From the NCBI RefSeq assembly GCF_039536325.1, contig NZ_BAAAYO010000002.1:496001-560000 (forward strand): 64,000 nt of DNA, in the 5' to 3' direction. Numbering within the stretch: position 1 is the stretch's first letter; the number at the start of each line of letters is the position of its first letter. The notes under the pieces were generated by a model. It searched no databases, was not told where the DNA came from, and saw only the letters and a program-made list of their open reading frames with translations. Positions 26,854 through 35,135 of this stretch are shown piece after piece. Made by a program: the position numbers and the translations under genes. Source of the DNA: Paenibacillus_AB hodogayensis. GTDB taxonomy: Bacteria > Bacillota > Bacilli > Paenibacillales > NBRC-103111.

Positions 26854-27795
26854 CTATTTCGCCGGGCTTTCGCTTAACGATGCAAGCCGCTCTACGAGAC
26901 GGTGGGTGTCCATCACCAAGTCCGCGCGTATGCTGCAATGCTCGGGACGATCCAATGAATCGAGGAAATGATTCACGATTCCCGCGAAGCCCCGCCGCTC
27001 GGCGATCGTCTCCCAGCTGCCGAACCGGCGTGCCCGTTCCCCTGTCTGCCCGTCCCGGAACAGACCGGATTCCAGGTTCACGATCTCCGCCGAGCGTCCG
27101 CCCCCGTGCAGCTCCAGCTTCTCCATATCGCTGCCGCTGCGACGGTTCATGCTGAACAGCGAGGACGCTCGTCCGAATCGCAGGCTGCCGGACGCGTGCA
27201 GCAGTCGACCGGTCTCATCCTGCTCGCACAGCCAATCCGTCAGCTCGTAAGGCTTGGCCCCAAGCCATAGAAGCAGATCGATCATATGAATCATATCGTC
27301 GTACATCGTTTCTTTTGCCGACAGCTGCTGCTGCCGCGTACGGTGCTTCTGCGCCATACACAGATCGAAGCCGCCCACTTCATCCAGCCAGTGCTTCGCC
27401 TCCACATACAACGGCGCAAATCTGCGGTTGAAGCCGACAGCCAGCAGTCGTCCGCTTTGGGCAGCCCGCTCCGTCATCAGCTCCGATTCCTGCAGCTTAT
27501 AGGACAACGGCTTGTCCACATACACATGCACCCCGCGGTCGAGACAAGCCATCACGATCTCCGCATGCGTCGTTGTCGGACTATGCACGAATACGGCATC
27601 CGCCTTAAAGTCCAGCAATTCGTCCAGACTCGTCGTCCGCCCGGCGATCCGGTATGCTTCGCCGATCCGGTCCACCGTCTCCCGCGAGCGGCTCATGACC
27701 GCAACCAGCTCGATGCGGGGGTGATGGGCAACCACCGGTAAATACGCTTTGGCGGCAATATCTCCAAGACCGATCATGGCAACTCGTTTCCTCAT
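26854..27795 (-). CDS. Gfo/Idh/MocA-family oxidoreductase
   Basis: 313 residues. The N-terminal Rossmann fold begins MRKRVAMIGLGDIAAKAY. The catalytic Lys is in HVYVDKPLS (a DKP variant of the usual EKP) and the downstream catalytic-helix region is YDDMIHMIDLLLWLG. These NAD(P)-dependent enzymes oxidise or reduce sugars or inositols. ATG 27795 overlaps the stop of the MFS gene (ATGA), with GGAGGAGAG upstream, so the frame that extends to 28809 is not the gene. Coupling to a transporter suggests it acts on the imported solute. The stop codon lies inside a small hairpin that may serve as terminator. Confidence 0.88.
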   Translation of the reverse strand: MRKRVAMIGLGDIAAKAYLPVVAHHPRIELVAVMSRSRETVDRIGEAYRIAGRTTSLDELLDFKADAVFVHSPTTTHAEIVMACLDRGVHVYVDKPLSYKLQESELMTERAAQSGRLLAVGFNRRFAPLYVEAKHWLDEVGGFDLCMAQKHRTRQQQLSAKETMYDDMIHMIDLLLWLGAKPYELTDWLCEQDETGRLLHASGSLRFGRASSLFSMNRRSGSDMEKLELHGGGRSAEIVNLESGLFRDGQTGERARRFGSWETIAERRGFAGIVNHFLDSLDRPEHCSIRADLVMDTHRLVERLASLSESPAK

Positions 27796-29099
27796 CCTTC
27801 TCTCCTCCATTCTGTCGCTCCTCTCTTGCGGGGGAATCCCAGCTTGCGATCCAACAGCACGGCGGAGCCGATGACCGCCGCCACGATCAGCAGCATCGTG
27901 CCAACCGCAAGCGAGATGCCGAACAGCGACACCCATTGGGGCATGCCCGCCGTGAAACGATACAGCGCACCGCCCAGCAACGGGCCGAGGAAGCCGGCCA
28001 TCCCCGTCAAGGCGTAAAACACGGCGATAAACACCGGCCGTTCGGCTTTCGGCGTATCGCCGACCACAAAATTGAACATAAGCTGGTTGAAGCCTCCCGT
28101 ACCGACGCCAACCAGAATATGCACGAGCAGCAGCACGCCGATTGCCGGCAGGGCCGACAGCAGGCCCCAGCCCATACAGGAAGCGGCTATGACCGGCAGT
28201 GTCCAGAAGAGCAGCTTCCTTGAGCTGTATCTGGCGTTCAGGTTGCCCCACATGTAGTAGCCAAACATCATGGCGACGTTCTGCGTCATGGTGGCGATGG
28301 CGATCCACTTGTAGCCGAGCTGCATAATATTGAGCATGACATAGTTGAAGAACGGAACGGATATCCCTTGCAGGAACAGCCATAAGGCGATGAACAGCAT
28401 CGATTTCAGAAAAGCTTTGTTCCGGAACGGAACGGCCAGCATCGCCCTCGTTCCGCTCTGCTCCGATTTTTCGAACGGGTGATTCGGGTATTGAAAAAAG
28501 AAAAAGATATCGATGACGACGCATACCGCGGCCACCGCGTACAAAACGTGGAAGCCTTGCGGCTCGGGCAGCCGGTCCAGCAGTTGACCGAACACGAGAA
28601 TCGCGATGCAGCCGCCCGCCCATAATATCGTGTTGCGGATGCCAAAGTAACGTCCTCTTACTTGCGCAGGCACCATATCGGCGATTAGCGACGTCCAGAA
28701 CACCGCGCCGATCGCCTGCCCGACGAAGGCCAGCATACAGACGACAATGTAAGCGCCTACTCCGTACTCCTTGGGAAGCAGCAGCGGAGCGACGCCTGCC
28801 AGCACCCATAGGATGCGGTGAGCGCCGCAGAGCATCGTAAATAGCAGCTTCCGGTTCGAATAGCGCTGGATGAGCAAGGCCCCAATGATTTGCAGCGTAT
28901 TGGCTAGGCTCGGTATGGCCAGCACGATTCCGACCTGGAAGGAAGAAGCCCCCAGGTAAAGCAAATAGCCCGTGACGAAAGGTCCCCCGAGCAATTGAAA
29001 AAGGAGTATGGACGGTATGCCCTCCAGAATGGCGGCAAGCATGCCGCGGCGGTAGGAGGAAGGCTTGCGGCCGCGTCGACGGCGGCGGAATAGCTCCAT
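27792..29099 (-). CDS. MFS transporter
   Basis: 435 residues and 12 predicted helices. The loop-2/3 region QRYSNRKLLFTMLCG matches the GxxxDRxGRRxxL-type MFS motif only loosely, and the second half has the related NARYSSRKLLFW. The protein resembles sugar-type MFS carriers found next to Gfo/Idh/MocA enzymes. A very basic N-terminus (FRRRRRGRK) fits the inside-positive rule. Its TGA overlaps the ATG of the oxidoreductase gene, so the two form a coupled pair. Substrate unknown. Confidence 0.88.
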   Translation of the reverse strand: MELFRRRRRGRKPSSYRRGMLAAILEGIPSILLFQLLGGPFVTGYLLYLGASSFQVGIVLAIPSLANTLQIIGALLIQRYSNRKLLFTMLCGAHRILWVLAGVAPLLLPKEYGVGAYIVVCMLAFVGQAIGAVFWTSLIADMVPAQVRGRYFGIRNTILWAGGCIAILVFGQLLDRLPEPQGFHVLYAVAAVCVVIDIFFFFQYPNHPFEKSEQSGTRAMLAVPFRNKAFLKSMLFIALWLFLQGISVPFFNYVMLNIMQLGYKWIAIATMTQNVAMMFGYYMWGNLNARYSSRKLLFWTLPVIAASCMGWGLLSALPAIGVLLLVHILVGVGTGGFNQLMFNFVVGDTPKAERPVFIAVFYALTGMAGFLGPLLGGALYRFTAGMPQWVSLFGISLAVGTMLLIVAAVIGSAVLLDRKLGFPRKRGATEWRREG

Positions 29100-29156
29100 G
29101 GTGTCAGCCTCGCTTTATTTTGTACAAATTCCAGCCTCAATGCCAGCAACTGCATC

Positions 29157-29185
29157 TTCAAAGGCACTCGCCCATATGCTATAAT
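29157..29185 (+). promoter_or_regulatory. sigma-A-type promoter
   Basis: TTCAAA and a perfect TATAAT (29180-29185) are separated by 17 bases, about 50 bases upstream of the ATG at 29236. Confidence 0.55.
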
Positions 29186-29235
29186 AAATAGCGTATTTTG
29201 CCGAAAGTTCGACTCGATATGGGGGAACCTGATTC

Positions 29236-29781
29236 ATGAAAAACAAATGGTTATTGGCACTAGGAATAGTAGTTTTCGGCGCGTTTTTCATTGCCAGCAT
29301 TGTTCAGGAATCGCCCATGCTGCTCTACATCGCCAGCGCAATCCCTATCTTTATCGTCCCTTTTCTTCCCGATTTTAAAACGAACCAGCGGCTGCGTTCC
29401 CAACGCAAAGGCGTAAACATTGTGAAGCTTACCGGAAAAACCGGAGAGCCCGAATGGCTGGTCGTCTCTTTCAAGCCCGGCACGGTATATTGGAACCGCA
29501 AGAAGCTGATTATTTCTTACAAAGAAGCGCCTACCGTCCAAACGGTGGATGCTGACGACTATACGGCCGCTCTTACCGTATTGAATTACGATATGAGCAT
29601 TCGCAGAAAACCGGGACGCATCGATGTTTCGCTTCCCAACCTGTCGCAACGGATAACGGGCATGCCGTTCACGGTTCATGAAGTCAACCGGCTCGTCATC
29701 GCGCTCGCCGACTTTACCGAATCCGAGCCGACCAATGCCCCGCCTCCCGTCGCTTCGCGCAACGTGGAACTGCATGCCTGA
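29236..29781 (+). CDS. small membrane protein of unknown function
   Basis: 181 residues. Two closely spaced membrane helices (about 5-22 and 28-45, MLLYIASAIPIFIVPFLP) are followed by a soluble cytoplasmic domain of about 130 residues with beta-rich character (GEPEWLVVSFKPGTVYWNRK, KPGRIDVSLPNLSQRI). I recognise no family. GGGGGA lies eight bases before the ATG, a good promoter sits upstream and a strong terminator follows, so this is a convincing single-gene unit. Confidence 0.75.
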   Translation: MKNKWLLALGIVVFGAFFIASIVQESPMLLYIASAIPIFIVPFLPDFKTNQRLRSQRKGVNIVKLTGKTGEPEWLVVSFKPGTVYWNRKKLIISYKEAPTVQTVDADDYTAALTVLNYDMSIRRKPGRIDVSLPNLSQRITGMPFTVHEVNRLVIALADFTESEPTNAPPPVASRNVELHA

Positions 29782-29795
29782 TGCTTGACACTGCA

Positions 29796-29827
29796 AAGCC
29801 CGCCTTTCCCGGCGGGCTTCTTTCTAT
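29796..29827 (+). terminator. strong terminator
   Basis: AAGCCCGCC/GGCGGGCTT, nine perfect pairs with a six-base loop, followed by CTTTCT. It lies between convergent genes and may work in both directions. Confidence 0.85.
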
Positions 29828-29837
29828 TGGCAGTGTG

Positions 29838-30851
29838 CTAGAAGCTGGCCGCCGTGCGCTGAATGACGGATTGCATCGGCAGCTGGTACGGACATTGCTT
29901 CTGGCAAAGAGGAGTCTCCTTGCACGGCTCGTAATCCGCGCAGGCGAGGATTTTCTCCCGGTGCTTCTCGTAAAATCCGTCGCCCTTGGCCAGCAAACCC
30001 ATCTGCTGGCGAACGACGCTGGAAATCATCACGTCCGGAATCGGAATGCCGATCGGGCACGAACAATAGTTGCAGCGCCGGCAATTGTGCGTGCTTAGCT
30101 GCTGAGCCATCTGTTCGAGCTCCAGACGCTCCGCTTCCTCGACCTCCCGCTCCATCGCCGCGATGTTTTGCTTGACCTCGTCGACGCTAACCATGCCCGA
30201 AATGATGACATGGACGTCCTGGCTGTACGGATAGCGGATGGCCTTGTCCACCGGGCGAATAAAGCCGCCTGACAAAGGCTTCATCGCCACCCGTGCCATA
30301 TCGCGGCGAACCATCTCGGGAATCAGCTCGTTGAGCGCGAACGGCTGAGCCAGGTTCAGATGAAACAGCACCTGCTCGAACTGGTCCTTCTGAATCCATT
30401 TGGCGATTAGCTCCGGCCGGTGACCGGTAATGCCGATATGACGTACCTTGCCGGCTTCCTTCGCCTCCACTGCCGCTCGGTATGCTCCGTCCTCCTCCAT
30501 CGCGGCTTTAAATTCATGCACGTAATTGACATAGTGAATTTGCAGCAAATCGATGACGTCGGTTTTCAGCCGCGTCAAGCTGCGTTCGATGTCTTCCTTG
30601 GCGGAAGCGTAATCCCGTTTGTTCGTTTTAGTAGCCAGAAAAAACTCGTCTCGCCTGTGCGAGATGCTTTCCCCGATAATCTCTTCGCTATTCCGGTAAG
30701 CCGCAGCGGTATCGATGTAATTGATACCGTTGTCCAGAGCGTAATTCAAGGCGTCCCGCGCTTGCTCTAGAGGAACTCCCGGCAAATTCATAGCCCCGAA
30801 CCCAAGCGAGGACACCTGAAATCCGATTTTGCCGAATGCCCGATATCTCAT
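29838..30851 (-). CDS. aldo/keto reductase with C-terminal iron-sulfur-type cysteines
   Basis: 337 residues. The first 270 are an AKR barrel with Asp/Tyr in YIDTAAAYRNSEE, Lys in FLATKTNK and His in LLQIHYVN. The C-terminal 75 residues carry HNCRRCNYCSCP and further Cys residues (CADYEPCKETPLCQKQCPY), a ferredoxin-like pattern that could hold a [4Fe-4S] cluster. Such fused proteins are common in Firmicutes and Clostridia, but the substrate and the redox role of the cluster are not settled. ATG 30851 has AAGGAGA seven bases upstream; the longer frame to 30875 lacks this. Confidence 0.88.
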   Translation of the reverse strand: MRYRAFGKIGFQVSSLGFGAMNLPGVPLEQARDALNYALDNGINYIDTAAAYRNSEEIIGESISHRRDEFFLATKTNKRDYASAKEDIERSLTRLKTDVIDLLQIHYVNYVHEFKAAMEEDGAYRAAVEAKEAGKVRHIGITGHRPELIAKWIQKDQFEQVLFHLNLAQPFALNELIPEMVRRDMARVAMKPLSGGFIRPVDKAIRYPYSQDVHVIISGMVSVDEVKQNIAAMEREVEEAERLELEQMAQQLSTHNCRRCNYCSCPIGIPIPDVMISSVVRQQMGLLAKGDGFYEKHREKILACADYEPCKETPLCQKQCPYQLPMQSVIQRTAASF

Positions 30852-30908
30852 CTCTCGTTCTCCTTCACTTGGCACATTGTCAATCTTCTTTTATTGTATC
30901 ATACCGCG

Positions 30909-32279
30909 TCAGCACAGCGGCAGCGTTATTTTAAAACGGGTGCCAAGCCCGATATCGCTGTCGACCTGAATATGCCCGCCATGATTTTTAATAATCCGAT
31001 AGCAAACCGCCAATCCTAATCCCGTTCCGTCCAATTTGGTCGTAAAAAACGGATCGAACAGCTTCGATTGCGTATGAAAATCCATGCCCGAGCCATTGTC
31101 CTGAACGGATATGATTACCTGCGAAGCTTGTCCGGTTGCCGAAATGCGGATCATGCCTCGCTCTTGGCAAACCGTCCCGCCGATGGCATCCAGCGCATTC
31201 TGGATGATGTTGAGCAGCGCCTGCTTCATCTGTTTCGTATCCACGCAGACGGTTAATGCCGGGTCGATCTCCGCCAGCTCGATATCGCAGCCTTTGAGAA
31301 TCGCCTCGCTCTCGAACAGCAGCTTGACCTCCTTCAGCAGAGGAGCGACGTGAATATCCTGCTTGTCCGGCGTAGACGGCTTGGACGAATTTAAAAACTC
31401 GTAAATAATCTCGTTGGCGCGATCGATCTCGTCAATAACGATTTTGGCGTATTCCTCCTTGCCGAGCTGAACCAGGTGAGGGCGAAGCAGTTGGATAAAA
31501 CCGCGGATGGATGTAAGCGGGTTGCGAATTTCGTGGGCAATGGCGGCGGCGATTTTGCCGAGCATGGCCAGCTTGTCGTTCTGGTAAGCGGACTGCTCGA
31601 TTTTTTTGAATTCGGTAACGTCCTTCACACTGATCAGAATGTCGCCGTCCAGCTCTTCGCCATACGTCGCTGTGACCAGGTAATGGCGGCCGTTCTCGTC
31701 GATGACCTCCTGAAAGCGAAGCCGGTACAAAAACATTTCCCGGTGCAGCTTGATAACCAGCTTGCGGAACGGTCGGGACAGTCCCGTATACGAGGCCAGT
31801 CCGGGAACGTCAAGTCCGACGAGCGATTTTCGCGGAACGCCCAGAAATCGTCCCATCAACACGTTGACGAAGGAAACGAACCCTTCGCTGTTAAATAAGA
31901 CAATCCCGCAATCCATATGTTGTAAAACGTTTTCATATTTGCTGGCGACGGCCTGAAACGAGCTGTGCGTTTTGGCAAGCGTGCTTCGCAGCTCTTCGAG
32001 CACCCGCTCCTTGTTCGGAATATGCTGCGCTTTGAATCGGTAATGGGCCAGCAGCTCCATCAGAAACACGAACGATAGCCGGTAGCAGCGCAGCGCTTCC
32101 TCCGGATCGACGCTGGCCGTAATCGTATGTATGCTCTGCTCGTGCAGCAGGATGATTTCTTCCGGTTCGATCGTCTGCAGCGCCTCCAGAAGCGATGTGC
32201 CCAAGTGGTGGGAACCGCTGCTGCCATATTCGAAATATTGGGTCAGGGCCCGCAAATACTGCTTTCTTAACTCGGACAT
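30909..32279 (-). CDS. sensor histidine kinase, sporulation-kinase type
   Basis: 456 residues without membrane helices. The N-terminus (about 1-90) resembles the RsbU/RsbRD-type N-terminal helical domain, followed by a PAS domain (about 115-225, MDCGIVLFNSEG) and the kinase core: H box AIAHEIRNPLTS (His249), N box LLNIIQNALDAIGG, G1 VQDNGSGMD and G2 GTGLGLAVCYRI. The layout matches soluble KinA/KinE-like kinases that feed Spo0F in Firmicutes. No response regulator gene is adjacent, as expected for a phosphorelay kinase. ATG 32279 is chosen over the GTG at 32285 because AGAGGT lies six bases before it. A good promoter lies at 32343-32371. Confidence 0.88.
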   Translation of the reverse strand: MSELRKQYLRALTQYFEYGSSGSHHLGTSLLEALQTIEPEEIILLHEQSIHTITASVDPEEALRCYRLSFVFLMELLAHYRFKAQHIPNKERVLEELRSTLAKTHSSFQAVASKYENVLQHMDCGIVLFNSEGFVSFVNVLMGRFLGVPRKSLVGLDVPGLASYTGLSRPFRKLVIKLHREMFLYRLRFQEVIDENGRHYLVTATYGEELDGDILISVKDVTEFKKIEQSAYQNDKLAMLGKIAAAIAHEIRNPLTSIRGFIQLLRPHLVQLGKEEYAKIVIDEIDRANEIIYEFLNSSKPSTPDKQDIHVAPLLKEVKLLFESEAILKGCDIELAEIDPALTVCVDTKQMKQALLNIIQNALDAIGGTVCQERGMIRISATGQASQVIISVQDNGSGMDFHTQSKLFDPFFTTKLDGTGLGLAVCYRIIKNHGGHIQVDSDIGLGTRFKITLPLC

Positions 32280-32342
32280 ATGCACACCTCTTATCGGAAT
32301 GTGTAGCGGCTGGTCGGATGTACCCCTTCCGAACTACCAGTA

Positions 32343-32371
32343 ATCATAGAGTTATTTGCCAACTCCGTCAA
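32343..32371 (-). promoter_or_regulatory. sigma-A-type promoter for the kinase gene
   Basis: On the minus strand TTGACG and TATGAT are separated by 17 bases, 64 bases upstream of the kinase start. Confidence 0.7.
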
Positions 32372-32406
32372 TCGCAAATAAGGGCTAATAAATGGGAATA
32401 ATGTCG

Positions 32407-32459
32407 AAAAAAAGAAAAGCGTACTGCAGCCCCTCCAACTTGGGAACTACCGTACGCTT
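32407..32459 (-). terminator. terminator after rsgI
   Basis: Leftward hairpin with perfect eight-base arms AAGCGTAC/GTACGCTT around a structured 27-base loop, followed by TTCTTTTTTT. It lies 62 bases past the rsgI stop. Confidence 0.75.
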
Positions 32460-32520
32460 CCTTGCAAGATACGACAAATTTTGCTAATGCAAAGTCCGGG
32501 CCGACCGGTGAGGCAAGCTT

Positions 32521-34128
32521 TTACCGGCGACTTTTTTCCTCTTTGTCCGAATCGCTCTTCTTATTGTCGTCCGTCTTCTTCTTGTCGTCTTGCTTTTTCT
32601 TTTCTTCTTCCTGCTTCTTTTTATCTAGCTCCTGCTGTTTTTTTTTCTCCTCTTCTTGCTTCTTTTTCGCTTCTTCCAGCTTCTTTTTCTCTTCCTCTTG
32701 CTTCTTCTTCGCCTCTTCCTGCTTCTTCTTCTCTTCCTCTTGCTTCTTCTTCTCGTCGTCTTTCGAGGTTACAGGTTTTAGAGGCGTTTGACCGGTCCAG
32801 CTCGGACGGTCGCCTATCGGTTTAAACCCCGCGTTCCCGTCTCCGCCGCGGTCGTTCTTATCGTTCTTGCTGTCCGTTTTACCGTCGGGTTTGTTATCCG
32901 TTTTGTTATCAGTCTTGTTGTCTGTCTTGTTGTCTGTTTTGCTGTCGGTCTTGCTGTCATTCTTGTTGTCCGTTTTGTTGTCGGTTTTGCCACCGTTTTT
33001 GGTATCCGTCTTGTTGTCGGTTTTGCCGTCAGACTTGTTGTCCGTTTTACCGGTATTTTTGGAATCCGTCTTGTTGTCGGTTTTGCCGCTGTTCTTGTTG
33101 TCGGTTTTGCTATCCGTCTTGCCGTTGTTCCCGGTATTCCGGTCGTTTTTGTCATTCTTATCATTCTTGTCGTTCTTCTCATCCGTTTTCGTAGAGGAAG
33201 TGATCGATGGTCTTGTAGATATTTTTTTATCGTCATTCTTGTTTTTATCGTCATTCTTGTTTTTATCGTTCTTCTCTTTGACCTTGGCGTCGAGCTCGCC
33301 CGTTCTTTCCTGTTCCAGCAAGCGCGACAGCGCATCTTTTTTGGGAACTTCTCCGGAATTGATCAGCTTGCTCAAGCCGCCAGCCTGCTGGGCGATTTTG
33401 TGCACGGAATCGTCCTTGAGGGTGTTCAGGTCAATATCGTTTCCATTGTCCTTGGCGCTCAAATAAACCGCATATTTACCCGCGGAAACCCCCTTGGTGA
33501 GAGCTTCCTCGCGTATGGTCGGCGGGGTAACGAAGGAGGTGACCTGAATGTTTGAAGAAGTCAGCGGATGCTTCGTTTCGATATGTTTCGCAACGGTGTC
33601 CTTGACGATCTGCCCGAGGTTGCTTTCGTCTATTTTCGCTTCCTCGTACACTTTGGTGCTGGAGATGATGACATCCCCTTCTTCCTGATTCAGATACCCC
33701 TTTTGCTCAACTTGATTCATAACCGCTTCAGTAGCCACATTCAGCGGTTTGCCTTTCACCTGGAGGCCGGACAGCAGCTTGATGCCGTCATCATTTAGTC
33801 CCCTCGCTTCTTGCACCTCGTTATCCTGGTCGATGCCGAACTCTACGCTCGGATTAATGTCCAGCGTCACGTAAGCCACGATCGGCTTGACCCCTTCCAG
33901 ATTGCTCCCCAGACCGGTAAACAAAACGATACAGAAGAGGACTGCGGCGCTTAAAGCAAATACGGCGGATAAAACAGGTCTCTTCAGGCGATAGGGAGGA
34001 GTGGAGAACAAAACTTCTTCTCCAACTTGGCATGCACGCCCCATACGGGGAACTTTCTTGAACTGACCGTCCGGTGTAAGTACAACCAGATCCGCCTCGG
34101 TCATTTCCATAACGACGCCTTTATGCAT
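32521..34128 (-). CDS. rsgI: RsgI-family anti-sigma-I factor with long repetitive tail
   Basis: 535 residues. Residues 1-50 form the cytoplasmic anti-sigma domain (RsgI_N), 52-72 a single membrane helix, and 85-240 the conserved outer domain starting AYVTLDINPSVEFGID. Its Asn92-Pro93 bond corresponds to the autocleavage site described for RsgI proteins. The tail (about 285-535) is low complexity: first K-T-D-N/S-K repeats, then about 90 residues of alternating KKK/EEE blocks that should form a charged single alpha-helix. No carbohydrate-binding, PA14 or hydrolase domain is seen, unlike Clostridium homologues. It follows sigI by six bases and shares its promoter. Confidence 0.9.
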   Translation of the reverse strand: MHKGVVMEMTEADLVVLTPDGQFKKVPRMGRACQVGEEVLFSTPPYRLKRPVLSAVFALSAAVLFCIVLFTGLGSNLEGVKPIVAYVTLDINPSVEFGIDQDNEVQEARGLNDDGIKLLSGLQVKGKPLNVATEAVMNQVEQKGYLNQEEGDVIISSTKVYEEAKIDESNLGQIVKDTVAKHIETKHPLTSSNIQVTSFVTPPTIREEALTKGVSAGKYAVYLSAKDNGNDIDLNTLKDDSVHKIAQQAGGLSKLINSGEVPKKDALSRLLEQERTGELDAKVKEKNDKNKNDDKNKNDDKKISTRPSITSSTKTDEKNDKNDKNDKNDRNTGNNGKTDSKTDNKNSGKTDNKTDSKNTGKTDNKSDGKTDNKTDTKNGGKTDNKTDNKNDSKTDSKTDNKTDNKTDNKTDNKPDGKTDSKNDKNDRGGDGNAGFKPIGDRPSWTGQTPLKPVTSKDDEKKKQEEEKKKQEEAKKKQEEEKKKLEEAKKKQEEEKKKQQELDKKKQEEEKKKQDDKKKTDDNKKSDSDKEEKSRR

Positions 34129-34134
34129 GCTCTC

Positions 34135-34938
34135 TCACCCCTCTCCTTCATCTGCTTCCGGAATGTTCAAATAGTGCTTCAAATACGGATAAGGCCCGCT
34201 ATGAATCAGAGCGACGGCAATAATAAACTTGCGGTTGCGCTCCAGCGTTTTCCGGGATACTTTGACTTGGTCCAGCAATTCCTTGATCGGCAGCATGCGC
34301 TTGGTCGAAATGATGGACATCATCGTTTCGTCGCGCGCCAAAATACCCCCGATCTTAAATAAAGCTTCTCGCGAATCGCTGTGCTTGGGAGAAGCCTCGA
34401 CCAAATCGTTGAACGAAATCCCGAAATCCTGCAAACTACGGTTGAAGTCCACAATCTCGTTTCGGCGTTCTTCAATTGTCTTTTCTTTCTCGTACTGTTC
34501 AATCGCCTGGTGGACTTCCACAGGATTGACAATACTGTCTTCATCATCCTCCACTTCGAAGGAACTGTAAGGAATTTGCCCGGTGAAACGGGACTCCTTG
34601 CGGATATGATCGATCAGACGCCGGCGTATGACCGTTTCGGAGAAACTCAAAAACGATCTTCCCGATTCCGGCGAAAACTGATTGATGGCTTCATTAAAGG
34701 CTCCGAGCGCAATGCTGAATTCGTCGTCCCGAGCCGGGTCGATGTACCGTTTGCAAAAACGGCTCGTCACTTTGGCCACGTAAGGCTGATAATCGGTAAT
34801 GAACTGATTGCGCAGCCGAATGTTGCCTTCCTGTATTTGCAGCACTTTGCGTTCGGGTGTATCCGGAATAGCGGAAGAGTCGTGAGACTGGCGTTTTCCG
34901 AGAAATTTCTTGAATAAGACCAACAGCAAACGTTCCAC
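34135..34938 (-). CDS. sigI: RNA polymerase sigma factor SigI
   Basis: 267 residues. Region 2 is visible (RFCKRYIDPARDDEFSIALGAFNEAI, then FLSFSETVIRRRLIDHIRKE) and the C-terminal domain carries the sigma-I helix-turn-helix region (MLPIKELLDQVKVSRKTLERNRKFIIA). Sigma-I directs heat-, wall- or polysaccharide-related genes and is held by RsgI, encoded just downstream. The start is GTG at 34938; the ribosome site is weak (GTGTGGG), so an in-frame TTG nearby is possible. A sigma-I-like promoter lies at 34954-34982, which implies autoregulation. Confidence 0.92.
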   Translation of the reverse strand: MERLLLVLFKKFLGKRQSHDSSAIPDTPERKVLQIQEGNIRLRNQFITDYQPYVAKVTSRFCKRYIDPARDDEFSIALGAFNEAINQFSPESGRSFLSFSETVIRRRLIDHIRKESRFTGQIPYSSFEVEDDEDSIVNPVEVHQAIEQYEKEKTIEERRNEIVDFNRSLQDFGISFNDLVEASPKHSDSREALFKIGGILARDETMMSIISTKRMLPIKELLDQVKVSRKTLERNRKFIIAVALIHSGPYPYLKHYLNIPEADEGEG

Positions 34939-34953
34939 CCCACACTTACATGT

Positions 34954-34982
34954 TTCGAGTCATCCCCAACAGATAGGGGGGT
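34954..34982 (-). promoter_or_regulatory. sigma-I-like promoter, autoregulatory
   Basis: On the minus strand an ACCCCC element (34977-34982) and CGAA (34954-34957) are separated by 19 bases, close to the ACCCCC/CGAA pattern known for Bacillus sigI promoters. It lies 16 bases upstream of the sigI start. Confidence 0.6.
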
Positions 34983-35095
34983 CTACCAGACCCGATTCTA
35001 GTTATTATACCACACAATTTTGGCCCATTAACAAACCTGCCTCATTCGCCCGGGCAGACTGGCTCGCAGCGCACCGAATATGCCAACCGGACGAT

Positions 35096-35129
35096 TAAAA
35101 AAGCGCCCCTCCGTCAAGGAGGGACGCTT
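35096..35129 (-). terminator. terminator
   Basis: AAGCG-c-CCCTCC and GGAGGG-a-CGCTT pair around GTCAA, followed on the minus strand by TTTTTT, six bases past the stop of the gene at 35136. Confidence 0.85.
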
Positions 35130-35135
35130 ACGACG

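Noticed and set aside
27796..28809. A 651-codon leftward frame that would fuse 338 extra residues to the oxidoreductase
   Set aside because: The extra part is an out-of-frame Arg/Ala/Gly-rich shadow of the MFS gene; the true start is the ATGA overlap at 27795.
29121..29145. A further copy of the dispersed repeat (GTACAAATTCCAGCCT)
   Set aside because: Only the first seven bases match the end of the element; the rest shows no convincing alignment.
32870..33130. CRISPR-like or satellite array
   Set aside because: The repeats are in-frame KTDNKT codons of rsgI with no unique spacers.
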